This document shows, piece by piece, positions 1 through 5,487 of a stretch of DNA of 8,189 nucleotides. The DNA comes from Cacconaster sp045642485 (GTDB lineage: Bacteria > Bacteroidota > Bacteroidia > Bacteroidales > UBA932). Under the pieces are notes generated by a model. It was not told where the DNA came from. It made no database searches and worked only from the letters and a program-made list of their open reading frames with translations. Numbering within the stretch: the stretch's first letter is position 1; each line of letters begins with the position of its first letter. The stretch is from contig JAZUIV010000047.1 in the NCBI GenBank assembly GCA_045642485.1, positions 1 through 8,189 on the forward strand, given 5' to 3'. The position numbers were made by a program, and so were the translations under genes.

Positions 1-67
1 TGGGTGCCTCTTTGCTTATGCTGTAAGCAGATGTAATGTCGGCCAAATCACACTAAAACTCACAGAT

Positions 68-1135
68 ATGAATTACCACGATTGGCTCTACCGAACCAGA
101 CGGCTGATGGCTGAGGTAGAGGCAGCGATGAGTGAGATGGCCGGACACATTGAAACTGACGATACGCTGCCTAATCTGTTCTATTCCGGAGAGTCGGATG
201 CTCGTACGATTATCAATAAGATGCCTGAACTGCGCCAAAAGTTGAGGCAGGCTTTCTATCGTATCGGAGACAATCTTCCAATTATTCCCGGCAATCCGTT
301 CCTTGTACGCGAGACTGCTACGCACGTCAACAACTACAGACATCTGCGCTCTTCCTTCAAACTCCTGTGCTACAGACTGGACGGGAACCCGGACACGAAG
401 GCATTTCTTTTCAGCGACAAGGTGAATTGGAGCGGCCTTCTTGCCTATTTCAAGGAACTGGATGAAGATGCCAGGGACATCCTGTTGGCGTATACCGGTC
501 CTCCGGACGTGAATGACGGTCGTGCGGTTGATGTGACGGGGATGGCGAAGAAACTGCGGCAGTTCCTGCCGGATGCCGATGACGAGTTCTTCGATGACCT
601 TATCAATTTCAGAATCATTCCGGCACGTCCGATGTCCTGGCACAACGGAAAGAACAACTGCGCAAGGTTTCTGAAGCATTTCGGATTTACGGACGCGATG
701 GCCGTTTATTCTCAGTGGTTCAATGCGCTTGCTGACCAGAAGAATTCGTCATCGTCTGCTTTCGCCGAGATGGCAACGAAGATGGAGCGCTACTGCATCC
801 GCTTTGCCATAGTGCTTGAGGCGTTGAAATACGGCTGCAGCGACAAGCCTCTGAAAAGCATTTCCGTCAGTTCTGTCAAGGGAGGCATTGATTTGTGCTA
901 CTACTTTATGGCCTGTGCAATGAAGGCCCGGAAGAAGTTCAACAGCAATCCACTTGATGATTTGAACGAAAGGCAGCGGAAAATCTACAACGAACTGCCG
1001 ATTACGTTCTCAACTGCCGAAGGGCTTGAAATCGCGATGGAATACAATATTCCGGAACGGACATTCAAGGACTGGCTGAAATCAAACTTCTTCAAGCACA
1101 TATCTCACGGCCAGTATGAGAAGAGGTATAAATAA
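68..1135 (+). CDS. DUF3987-like protein, C-terminal portion or short form (mobile-island associated)
   Basis: This reads as a 355-residue cytoplasmic, mostly helical protein without signal peptide or membrane segment. The C-terminal third is what I recognise. A helix around residues 240-260 (MERYCIRFAIVLEAL), a following helix (VKGGIDLCYYFMACAMKAR) and a final winged-helix-like tail (FSTAEGLEIA, ERTFKDWL, FKHISHGQYEK) resemble the end of the DUF3987 primase/helicase-like proteins carried by Bacteroides mobilizable islands. No Walker A motif is present, and I do not recognise the N-terminal 230 residues. The frame stays open upstream from the ATG at 68 to position 2 without a stop, so the real start may lie outside the window and this may be only the C-terminal part of a longer protein. 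A poor promoter match (TTTG at 11-14, TAATGTCG at 34-41) could instead support the ATG at 68. The family call rests on remembered motif similarity, so it is moderate. Confidence 0.6.
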   Translation: MNYHDWLYRTRRLMAEVEAAMSEMAGHIETDDTLPNLFYSGESDARTIINKMPELRQKLRQAFYRIGDNLPIIPGNPFLVRETATHVNNYRHLRSSFKLLCYRLDGNPDTKAFLFSDKVNWSGLLAYFKELDEDARDILLAYTGPPDVNDGRAVDVTGMAKKLRQFLPDADDEFFDDLINFRIIPARPMSWHNGKNNCARFLKHFGFTDAMAVYSQWFNALADQKNSSSSAFAEMATKMERYCIRFAIVLEALKYGCSDKPLKSISVSSVKGGIDLCYYFMACAMKARKKFNSNPLDDLNERQRKIYNELPITFSTAEGLEIAMEYNIPERTFKDWLKSNFFKHISHGQYEKRYK

Positions 1136-1150
1136 CCGGATATCCATAGT

Positions 1151-1226
1151 TTGCACTTTCTGCACTTTCCGCACTTTCAGTTGCCTGGTTCGTCCGTCCA
1201 AAATGCAGAAAGTGCAGAAAATGCAA
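1151..1226. repeat. Iteron-like inverted repeat built from TGCACTTTC units
   Basis: The left arm (1151-1173) and the reverse complement of the right arm (1204-1226) agree at 21 of 23 positions, with a 30-base loop. Each arm is itself a tandem array of about nine bases: the left has TGCACTTTC, TGCACTTTC and CGCACTTTC, continuing to 1178. It lies just after the DUF3987-like stop and before the nuclease promoter. There is no T-run after the right arm, so it is not a standard terminator. An iteron, relaxase or protein-binding site is possible, but only the repeat structure is seen. Confidence 0.8.
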
Positions 1227-1261
1227 TGGGGAAAATAGAAATTACAGACAAGAATTATGAT

Positions 1262-1269
1262 TATATTTG
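1262..1269 (+). promoter_or_regulatory. Bacteroidota -7 promoter element for the YhcG-family gene
   Basis: TATATTTG matches TAnnTTTG exactly and lies 27 bases before the ATG at 1297. I see no clear -33 TTTG at the usual distance. It starts 35 bases after the inverted repeat ends, so a protein bound to that repeat could influence it (inference). Confidence 0.6.
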
Positions 1270-1296
1270 TAGAACGAACAACAAACACAACTTGTT

Positions 1297-2484
1297 ATGA
1301 ACGAAATTGATAAGCCTACGTATCTGTACGAGGGAGAGAGTCTGGAAATCCAGAACTGGAATGAGAAGAAGGAAATTACATTTGACGAGCTTGTCAAAGC
1401 CGTCAGAGTGACCAGCGAAGCCTCACAAGCTTCCGCACTGAAAGCAATCAACCGCATGCTCACAATGAGAAACTGGCTGATTGGCTACTACATCGTTGAA
1501 TTCGAGCAGAAAGGAAAAGAGAGGGCGCAGTATGGAGACAAACTGTTGAAGAGTCTGGAAGATGCCGTGAATCAGAAGGGCCTTACTGTAACACTCTTCC
1601 AGTGGGCCAGAAGATTCTACACCCTTTATCCGCAGATTGAAAAATTGTTTTACGTATCCGGACCGGCTGATATTCAAAAATATGCATCAGTGATGCCTAA
1701 ATTGGAATCGTCTGATAATGAAGTAATTGCAAATTATGCATCAGTGATGCCTAAATTCATTTCATCCGCCGACGATATCATAAGCAAACTTTCCTTTACG
1801 CATCTCCGCGAGATAATGTCCCTCGACGACCCTCTGGTCCGTTACTTCTATGAGCAGGAATGTATGCGTTGCACCTGGTCTGTCAGAGAACTGCGCCGCC
1901 AAATAGGAACCAACCTGCATATCCGCGTCGGTCTGAGCAAGGATCCGGAGAAATGCCTGTCACCTTACAAGAACGGAAGCGACTCCGCTCAATTGCAAAT
2001 CAGAGAGCCCTATACCTTCGAATTCCTCGGATTGAAGCCTCAGGACGTGGTGACTGAATCCGACCTTGAAGACGCGCTAATCAAGCATCTGCAGGAGTTC
2101 CTCCTCGAATTCGGCAAGGGAATGTGCTTCGAAGCCCGCCAGCAGAGAATCATCATAGATGACGATTACTACTACCCAGACCTGATATTCTACAACCGAA
2201 TCGGTCACTTCACCTTGATTGTCGAGCTCAAGAACGAACCTTTTTCTCACGAGAACTTCGGCCAGCTCAACTCCTACGTCTCCTACTGGAAAGAGAACGA
2301 AATGCAGCCCGGTGACAATCCTCCGGTGGGACTTCTCCTCTGCACCAAGAAGGGAAAGAAAATGGTCGAATACGCCAAAGCCGGAATGGACAACAAACTC
2401 TTCGTCTCAACCTATCAGCTCCAGCTGCCTGACGAAAGCACACTGGAGAAATTCCTGCTGCAGCAACTCGAAGAAAATCAATAG
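1297..2484 (+). CDS. YhcG/DUF1016-family PDDEXK nuclease domain protein
   Basis: A 395-residue putative DNA-binding nuclease of the YhcG (DUF1016) family. The N-terminal DUF1016_N region (about residues 25-235) includes an aromatic motif near RNWLIGYYIVEFEQKG and the family signature around YEQECMRCTWSVRELRRQI. The C-terminal nuclease domain (about 245-390) shows P294-D295, E310-L-K312 and Q323-x3-Y327, a complete PD-(D/E)xK plus QxxxY active site, so it looks catalytically intact. Between the domains, residues 129-135 and 147-153 are an identical YASVMPK repeat, encoded by a perfect 23-bp DNA repeat. Family members often occur next to restriction-modification or mobile-element genes, and the DUF3987-like neighbour and toxin-antitoxin pair fit that. 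The exact biological role of the family is not settled, so I do not assign a substrate. The start is chosen from the upstream TATATTTG and the family-like N-terminus. Confidence 0.9.
   Translation: MNEIDKPTYLYEGESLEIQNWNEKKEITFDELVKAVRVTSEASQASALKAINRMLTMRNWLIGYYIVEFEQKGKERAQYGDKLLKSLEDAVNQKGLTVTLFQWARRFYTLYPQIEKLFYVSGPADIQKYASVMPKLESSDNEVIANYASVMPKFISSADDIISKLSFTHLREIMSLDDPLVRYFYEQECMRCTWSVRELRRQIGTNLHIRVGLSKDPEKCLSPYKNGSDSAQLQIREPYTFEFLGLKPQDVVTESDLEDALIKHLQEFLLEFGKGMCFEARQQRIIIDDDYYYPDLIFYNRIGHFTLIVELKNEPFSHENFGQLNSYVSYWKENEMQPGDNPPVGLLLCTKKGKKMVEYAKAGMDNKLFVSTYQLQLPDESTLEKFLLQQLEENQ
1681..1757 (+). repeat. Two exact 23-bp in-frame repeats with internal palindrome
   Basis: The copies are 1681-1703 and 1735-1757, 54 bases (18 codons) apart, both encoding YASVMPK plus the first two bases of the next codon. 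Each contains GCATCA-G-TGATGC, a six-base palindrome around one centre base. They sit in the linker between the DUF1016_N region and the nuclease domain. Confidence 0.9.
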
Positions 2485-2537
2485 CAACTACCAACGAGAG
2501 CGGGTGCGGAAATGTTTCAGGCAAATAAAAGGAAAAT

Positions 2538-2645
2538 AGAAAAAGCCCCGCTTATGCTACATAAACCGCTCAAGTGGAACTGGAGCCTTCGCATAGGAGT
2601 AGGACTTTTCTTGCACGAAGGTAACCATAATTCCTGAAATGCAAG
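2538..2645 (+). ncRNA. Candidate structured RNA leader or oriT-like element
   Basis: This stretch after the nuclease gene has several complementary segments. An outer stem pairs AGAAAA (2538-2543) with TTTTCT (2606-2611), and an inner stem pairs TATGC (2553-2557) with GCATA (2591-2595). Inside them is a small hairpin CCGC/GTGG (2566-2577, one G-T pair, loop TCAA). Two further perfect six-base pairings, CCTTCG (2586-2591) with CGAAGG (2616-2621) and CTTGCA (2610-2615) with TGCAAG (2640-2645), interlock in pseudoknot order and partly compete with the first fold. The last one covers the ATG at 2639. It could be a leader or small RNA, or a DNA transfer origin of the island. No known family is assigned. 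Confidence 0.3.
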
Positions 2646-2776
2646 CAAAAAAGAAAAGCTCCGCCAACACTACTAACCCTCCAACAGACACACAGACCGA
2701 CATCAAATCCAAAAGATGCCGGTCTTTTTTGTGCATAATCGATTCATTCTGGAAAGATAAGGGGAAAAATCTTTGA
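2639..2776 (+). CDS. Doubtful 45-codon ORF, possibly a gene remnant
   Basis: Starting at the ATG that follows the structured segment, the frame encodes MQAKKKSSANTTNPP, then a hydrophilic T/D-rich stretch, and ends at TGA 2774-2776. The lysine- and serine-rich opening resembles the disordered N-termini of small Bacteroides mobile-element proteins. A strong terminator (2695-2730) lies inside the frame, so a full transcript would rarely be made. It may be the 5' end of a gene whose remainder was deleted, or chance. There is no family match. Confidence 0.15.
   Translation: MQAKKKSSANTTNPPTDTQTDIKSKRCRSFLCIIDSFWKDKGKNL
2695..2730 (+). terminator. Rho-independent terminator after the nuclease region
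   Basis: GACCGACATC (2695-2704) pairs with GATGCCGGTC (2715-2724) at nine of ten positions across a ten-base A-rich loop and is followed by six T (2725-2730). It lies 210 bases after the nuclease stop, so the transcript would include the candidate structured element. Confidence 0.85.
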
Positions 2777-2791
2777 CAGATAGTGTGTCAA
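2773..2791. promoter_or_regulatory. Operator-like inverted repeat TTGACA-N7-TGTCAA
   Basis: A perfect six-base inverted repeat with a seven-base spacer lies in the intergenic stretch between the terminator and the toxin promoter. It could be a regulator site, but it is 157 bases before the toxin promoter's -33 box, and no gene is clearly controlled by it. Confidence 0.3.
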
Positions 2792-2899
2792 CTTACGTTC
2801 AAACACGAAACGCAATCGGTGAGAAGAATTTGAGCCGGGCGGCTTTGCCAATTGATTATGACACGAATATACGACTATTTTCAGAAACTTGACTTTTTA

Positions 2900-2924
2900 C
2901 ATTCAAATACGCATGTACGTTTTG
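2900..2924. repeat. Dispersed intergenic repeat, copy 1
   Basis: CATTCAAATAC, four variable bases (GCAT), then GTACGTTTTG. It matches 22 of 25 bases with 5293-5317. Both copies are followed after exactly 12 bases by TTGAT and later by CGTTAAC (here 2937-2941 and 2968-2974). Here the CGTTAAC overlaps the toxin promoter -7 box. Confidence 0.75.
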
Positions 2925-2947
2925 CTTGAAGAAAAGTTGATTAAAAT

Positions 2948-2978
2948 TTTGGAAATGTTCACTAATTCGTTAACTTTG
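2948..2978 (+). promoter_or_regulatory. Promoter of the toxin-antitoxin operon
   Basis: TTTG (2948-2951), a 19-base spacer, then TAACTTTG (2971-2978) is an almost perfect Bacteroidota sigma-ABfr promoter. The -7 box ends five bases before the toxin ATG at 2984, so transcription should begin at or beside the start codon, giving a leaderless or nearly leaderless mRNA. Confidence 0.85.
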
Positions 2979-2983
2979 CAACA

Positions 2984-3349
2984 ATGAAAAAGGAATACAT
3001 ACGGACTATCCAGGTTTTCGGGGATCATTTTATTGAATTCAAGAAAACCCTATCCAAAGATGTCCTGAAGAAGATGTATCAGGTTTTTATGCTGATAATG
3101 ACCGTGGAAATGGTTCCGGTCAAATTTCTTAAACCTATCACATCGGTCAAGGACTTATACGAAATAAGGGTTGAAGAGGGAGGCAATATATTCCGGGTTT
3201 TCTGCTGCTTTGATGAAGGGAAACTGATAATCCTTTTTAATGGCATCCAGAAGAAATCACAGAAACCCCCGAAAGAGGCTCTGGATAAAGCCGAGGCCCT
3301 GATGAAGAAATATTTTGAATTGAAAAAGGAGCAGAAAAATGGAAAATAA
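2984..3349 (+). CDS. higB: HigB/RelE-like toxin (phage-derived Gp49-like family)
   Basis: A 121-residue predicted type II toxin of the RelE/ParE superfamily, Gp49-like (HigB) branch. Family members are ribosome-dependent or ribosome-associated mRNA endonucleases that inhibit translation in the cytoplasm. The diagnostic central-to-C-terminal block is visible: LYEIRVEEGGNIFRVFCCFD (about 65-84), then KLIILFNGIQKKSQKPPKEAL and a terminal helix DKAEALMKKYFELKKE. Basic residues typical of RelE-fold toxins (R67, R76, K91, K92) are present and the length is normal. It is the first gene of a toxin-first operon and overlaps the antitoxin by 11 bases, the usual higBA arrangement. A very close promoter suggests leaderless translation from this ATG. 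In such operons the antitoxin, alone or in complex with the toxin, normally represses the promoter. The symbol reflects family and gene order; target specificity cannot be read from the sequence. Confidence 0.9.
   Translation: MKKEYIRTIQVFGDHFIEFKKTLSKDVLKKMYQVFMLIMTVEMVPVKFLKPITSVKDLYEIRVEEGGNIFRVFCCFDEGKLIILFNGIQKKSQKPPKEALDKAEALMKKYFELKKEQKNGK
3326..3331 (+). promoter_or_regulatory. Shine-Dalgarno-like AAGGAG before the antitoxin
   Basis: AAGGAG lies inside the toxin coding sequence, seven bases before the antitoxin ATG at 3339. Such sites are uncommon in Bacteroidota. It supports this internal start and could raise antitoxin output over toxin, as a type II pair requires. Confidence 0.55.
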
Positions 3350-3641
3350 CAAGAAACTGAATCTCACACCTATTGAGGACCTTATTTCCGAGGATTTCGG
3401 TAAGGTCGGCACAGCTGAACGCGATGCATTCGAGATGGAATGCGACGCATTCATCATTGGCGAGCAATTAAAAGACGAACGCTTGAAAGCTGGTTTGACA
3501 CAAGAGGAATTGGCAGAGAAAATAGGAACAAAGAAAAGTTTTATCTCCCGCGTGGAAAAAGGACGGGCTGATATTCAGTTGTCAACGCTGGTGAAAGTAT
3601 TTCGAGGAGTCGGAAGAGAAATCAGTGTACGTGTTCTGTAG
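3339..3641 (+). CDS. higA: XRE-family antitoxin (HigA-like)
   Basis: A 100-residue helix-turn-helix antitoxin expected to neutralise the preceding toxin and autorepress the operon. The N-terminal part has the family's DFGKVGTAERDAFEME motif (about 19-34). An XRE/Cro domain occupies about 44-98, with LTQEELAEKIGTKKSFISRVEKG forming the HTH, followed by the conserved diqlsTLvkvfrgvGr tail. The gene starts at ATG 3339, overlapping the toxin stop, with AAGGAG upstream. The length and both halves are typical of Gp49/HigB-linked antitoxins, so the pair looks intact. Stable maintenance of the neighbouring island is a plausible role, though its boundaries are not visible. Confidence 0.92.
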   Translation: MENNKKLNLTPIEDLISEDFGKVGTAERDAFEMECDAFIIGEQLKDERLKAGLTQEELAEKIGTKKSFISRVEKGRADIQLSTLVKVFRGVGREISVRVL

Positions 3642-3647
3642 TTGTGA

Positions 3648-3673
3648 GGAATAATCCAAACAGGATTTTTTCC
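3648..3673 (+). terminator. Weak terminator after the toxin-antitoxin operon
   Basis: AATCC (3653-3657) pairs with GGATT (3663-3667) across AAACA and runs into six T. Outer GGAA (3648-3651) and TTCC (3670-3673) can extend the stem. It begins seven bases after the antitoxin stop. The short A/T-rich stem makes it only moderately convincing. Confidence 0.5.
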
Positions 3674-3740
3674 ATTCCAAATAGCAATGTGAGTTTAAGT
3701 TGGAATATTCACCGTTATTTCCGGATTGGCCGAAAATGTG

Positions 3741-3748
3741 TATATTCG
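3741..3748 (+). promoter_or_regulatory. Probable -7 element for the PreA-like gene
   Basis: TATATTCG differs by one base from TAnnTTTG and ends 15 bases before the ATG at 3764. No clear -33 box is seen. TTATTTCC (3716-3723) is the nearest weak candidate. Confidence 0.45.
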
Positions 3749-3763
3749 TAAAAACTCCAAATT

Positions 3764-5209
3764 ATGATTAATATCATCACTGAAGTTTCCCGATGCCTGT
3801 TGTGCAATGATGCGCCTTGCACCAAGGCCTGCCCGAAGGCACTTGATCCTGCCGGAGGCATACGCGCACTGCTTTTCGAAGATGACAATGCTGCGCCTTC
3901 CTTCTTCAATGCGGAGGACTGCTCCTCCTGCTCCGCGCCGTGTGAAAAGGCTTGCATCCATTATGATTTCCCTATACGAATCAAGGAGCTGGCGAGAATG
4001 GTCGGTCCGAAATCATACCCGGGAAAGGCGGACCTGTCAATCGATTTCTGCGGTGTCCGTTGTGAGAATCCTTTCTTTCTCGCATCGTCGGTAATTGCCA
4101 ACAACTATGAGATGATTGCGAAGGCCTTTGATATGGGCTGGGGAGGAGTCGTCTTCAAGACCGTCTCGTTCCTGAACATAAAGGAAGTGTCTCCCCGTTT
4201 CGACCAGGTTGGGAAGGAAGGAATGCCGTTCATAGGTTTCAGAAATATGGAACAGACCAGTGCGAACAGCTTGGAAGAGGATTTCGCCGTAATGGCAAGA
4301 CTTAAAAAGGACTATCCGACTAAGGTGATAGTAGCCTCTATTATGGGGTCTGACGAACAGGAGTGGGAGGCTCTCGCCCGGATGGCTGAAAAAGCTGGTG
4401 CCGATATGGTCGAATGCAATTTCTCCTGCCCGCATATGAAGGCCGAAAGAATAGGCAGCGATGTTGGCCAGAATCCGGAGTTGGTCCGTTTATATACGAT
4501 GGCAACCAAGCGCGGGACATCTCTGCCGGTAATTGCCAAAATGACTCCCAACATTACTCATATAGAAGAGCCTTCGTTTGCTGCAAAGGTGGGCGGTGCG
4601 GACGCGATAGCCGCAATCAATACCATTAAGAGCATCACTCTGAAGCATCGCAGCGAAGTGTCAGGGAAGAAGACGATTTCAGGATATAGCGGAAAGGCAG
4701 TGAAACCCATCGCGCAACGCTGTATCCTCGACATAGCAAAGGCTCCTGAAACGAAGGATATGTCTCTTAGTGGAATAGGAGGCATAGAGACGTGGAAAGA
4801 TGCCATCGAATATATCAGGATAGGGTGTTCGAACGTTCAGGTATGTACTGCTGTGATGCAGTATGGATACAGGATTATCGACGACCTGATTGCCGGTGTT
4901 CAGGATTATATGGCACGCCACGACGTGAAGCGGCTCTCGGATATCGTGGGTGAGGCTCTCCCGCAGTTCGTTTCGCCAGACAAGCTGGACCGGGATACAC
5001 TCGTACTCCCAAGATTCGACAAGAAAAAATGTATAGGTTGCGGAAGGTGCTATATTTCCTGCTATGACGGTGGCCATCAGGCGATAAAATTTGATTCTGA
5101 CACTCGCAGACCGTCCATTCTGGGGAAACGTTGTGTAGGCTGCCACCTCTGTATGCTCATCTGTCCTGTCGGTGCCATATCCTCCGGAAAGAGGATACCG
5201 AAACCATAG
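3764..5209 (+). CDS. preA: Dihydropyrimidine dehydrogenase PreA-like protein with N-terminal DPD-type Fe-S domain
   Basis: A 481-residue cytoplasmic oxidoreductase expected to reduce uracil or thymine to the 5,6-dihydro form, the first step of reductive pyrimidine breakdown. Residues 1-90 match the N-terminal Fe-S domain of PreT and mammalian DPD: C11, C14, C19, C23-P, then C53, C56, C60, C64. Residues about 91-420 are the FMN/pyrimidine domain of PreA: K132 (GVVFKT), N161 (RNMEQ), N219 and catalytic C222 (NFSCP), K259 (AKMTPN), N286-T287 (AINT), and glycine-rich phosphate loops GYSGKAVKPIA and SGIGGIETW. The catalytic cysteine argues for dihydropyrimidine dehydrogenase. C423/426/429/433 and C457/460/463/467 form two C-terminal ferredoxin-like clusters. 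E. coli PreA is about 410 residues and lacks the N-terminal domain, while the FAD/NADPH domains of PreT/DPD are absent here and from neighbouring genes. The electron donor is therefore unknown, perhaps ferredoxin or an unlinked flavoprotein. The loop before ISGYSG is about six residues shorter than I recall for E. coli PreA. Confidence 0.9.
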   Translation: MINIITEVSRCLLCNDAPCTKACPKALDPAGGIRALLFEDDNAAPSFFNAEDCSSCSAPCEKACIHYDFPIRIKELARMVGPKSYPGKADLSIDFCGVRCENPFFLASSVIANNYEMIAKAFDMGWGGVVFKTVSFLNIKEVSPRFDQVGKEGMPFIGFRNMEQTSANSLEEDFAVMARLKKDYPTKVIVASIMGSDEQEWEALARMAEKAGADMVECNFSCPHMKAERIGSDVGQNPELVRLYTMATKRGTSLPVIAKMTPNITHIEEPSFAAKVGGADAIAAINTIKSITLKHRSEVSGKKTISGYSGKAVKPIAQRCILDIAKAPETKDMSLSGIGGIETWKDAIEYIRIGCSNVQVCTAVMQYGYRIIDDLIAGVQDYMARHDVKRLSDIVGEALPQFVSPDKLDRDTLVLPRFDKKKCIGCGRCYISCYDGGHQAIKFDSDTRRPSILGKRCVGCHLCMLICPVGAISSGKRIPKP

Positions 5210-5268
5210 CAATGGTATGAATTAAGTCTCTTCCCGTTATATAGATATGCGTCTGTTTTCTGCGAAAA

Positions 5269-5317
5269 GTACTCGTACAACGTACGCTTTTGCATTCAAA
5301 TACCGAAGTACGTTTTG
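5269..5317. repeat. GTAC cluster and dispersed repeat, copy 2
   Basis: Three GTAC tetranucleotides (5269, 5275, 5282) precede a fourth inside repeat copy 2 (5293-5317: CATTCAAATAC, CGAA, GTACGTTTTG). AACGTAC (5279-5285) and GTACGTT (5308-5314) form a seven-base inverted repeat around a 22-base centre. TTGAT (5330-5334) and CGTTAAC (5355-5361) follow as at copy 1. This fills much of the 278-base gap between the PreA-like and amide-hydrolase genes. No gene is convincing there. Confidence 0.65.
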
Positions 5318-5429
5318 TCCGGCAAATAATTGATGGATCAGATAGGGTGAGGGGCGTTAACAGCATAAATTTTGCGACGAACTTGTGGTTGATGGACTGA
5401 TCTATGCGCTGATTAGCAAATATATATAT

Positions 5430-5437
5430 TATATTTG
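5430..5437 (+). promoter_or_regulatory. -7 promoter element for the amide hydrolase
   Basis: TATATTTG matches TAnnTTTG exactly, 50 bases before the ATG at 5488, giving a leader of about 43-46 bases that is A-rich next to the start codon, as is usual in Bacteroidota. No clear -33 TTTG is seen. A second weaker candidate (CATAAATTTTG, 5363-5373) lies upstream. Confidence 0.6.
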
Positions 5438-5487
5438 TCCAAATTTGACATTCAAAATGACAAGTAAAAAACAGTTGAATTAATATA

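Noticed and set aside
53..679. Antisense frame of 208 codons over the first gene
   Set aside because: The sense frame shows family motifs and continues past both ends of this frame. The antisense product resembles nothing.
2219..2539. 106-codon + strand frame overlapping the end of the nuclease gene
   Set aside because: It is a shifted reading of the conserved nuclease domain, Ser/Arg-rich and low in complexity, with no start signal.
5203..5216. ACCAT-AGCA-ATGGT hairpin at the end of the PreA-like gene
   Set aside because: The stem is only five bases and there is no following T-run, so it is not a credible terminator.
5247..5333. 28-codon ORF (MRLFSAKSTRTTYAF...) after the PreA-like gene
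   Set aside because: It spans the dispersed repeat. The copy at 2900 has a similar peptide in one frame (FKYxxTFC), but that frame there has no ATG and is stopped upstream, so DNA-level conservation is the simpler explanation.
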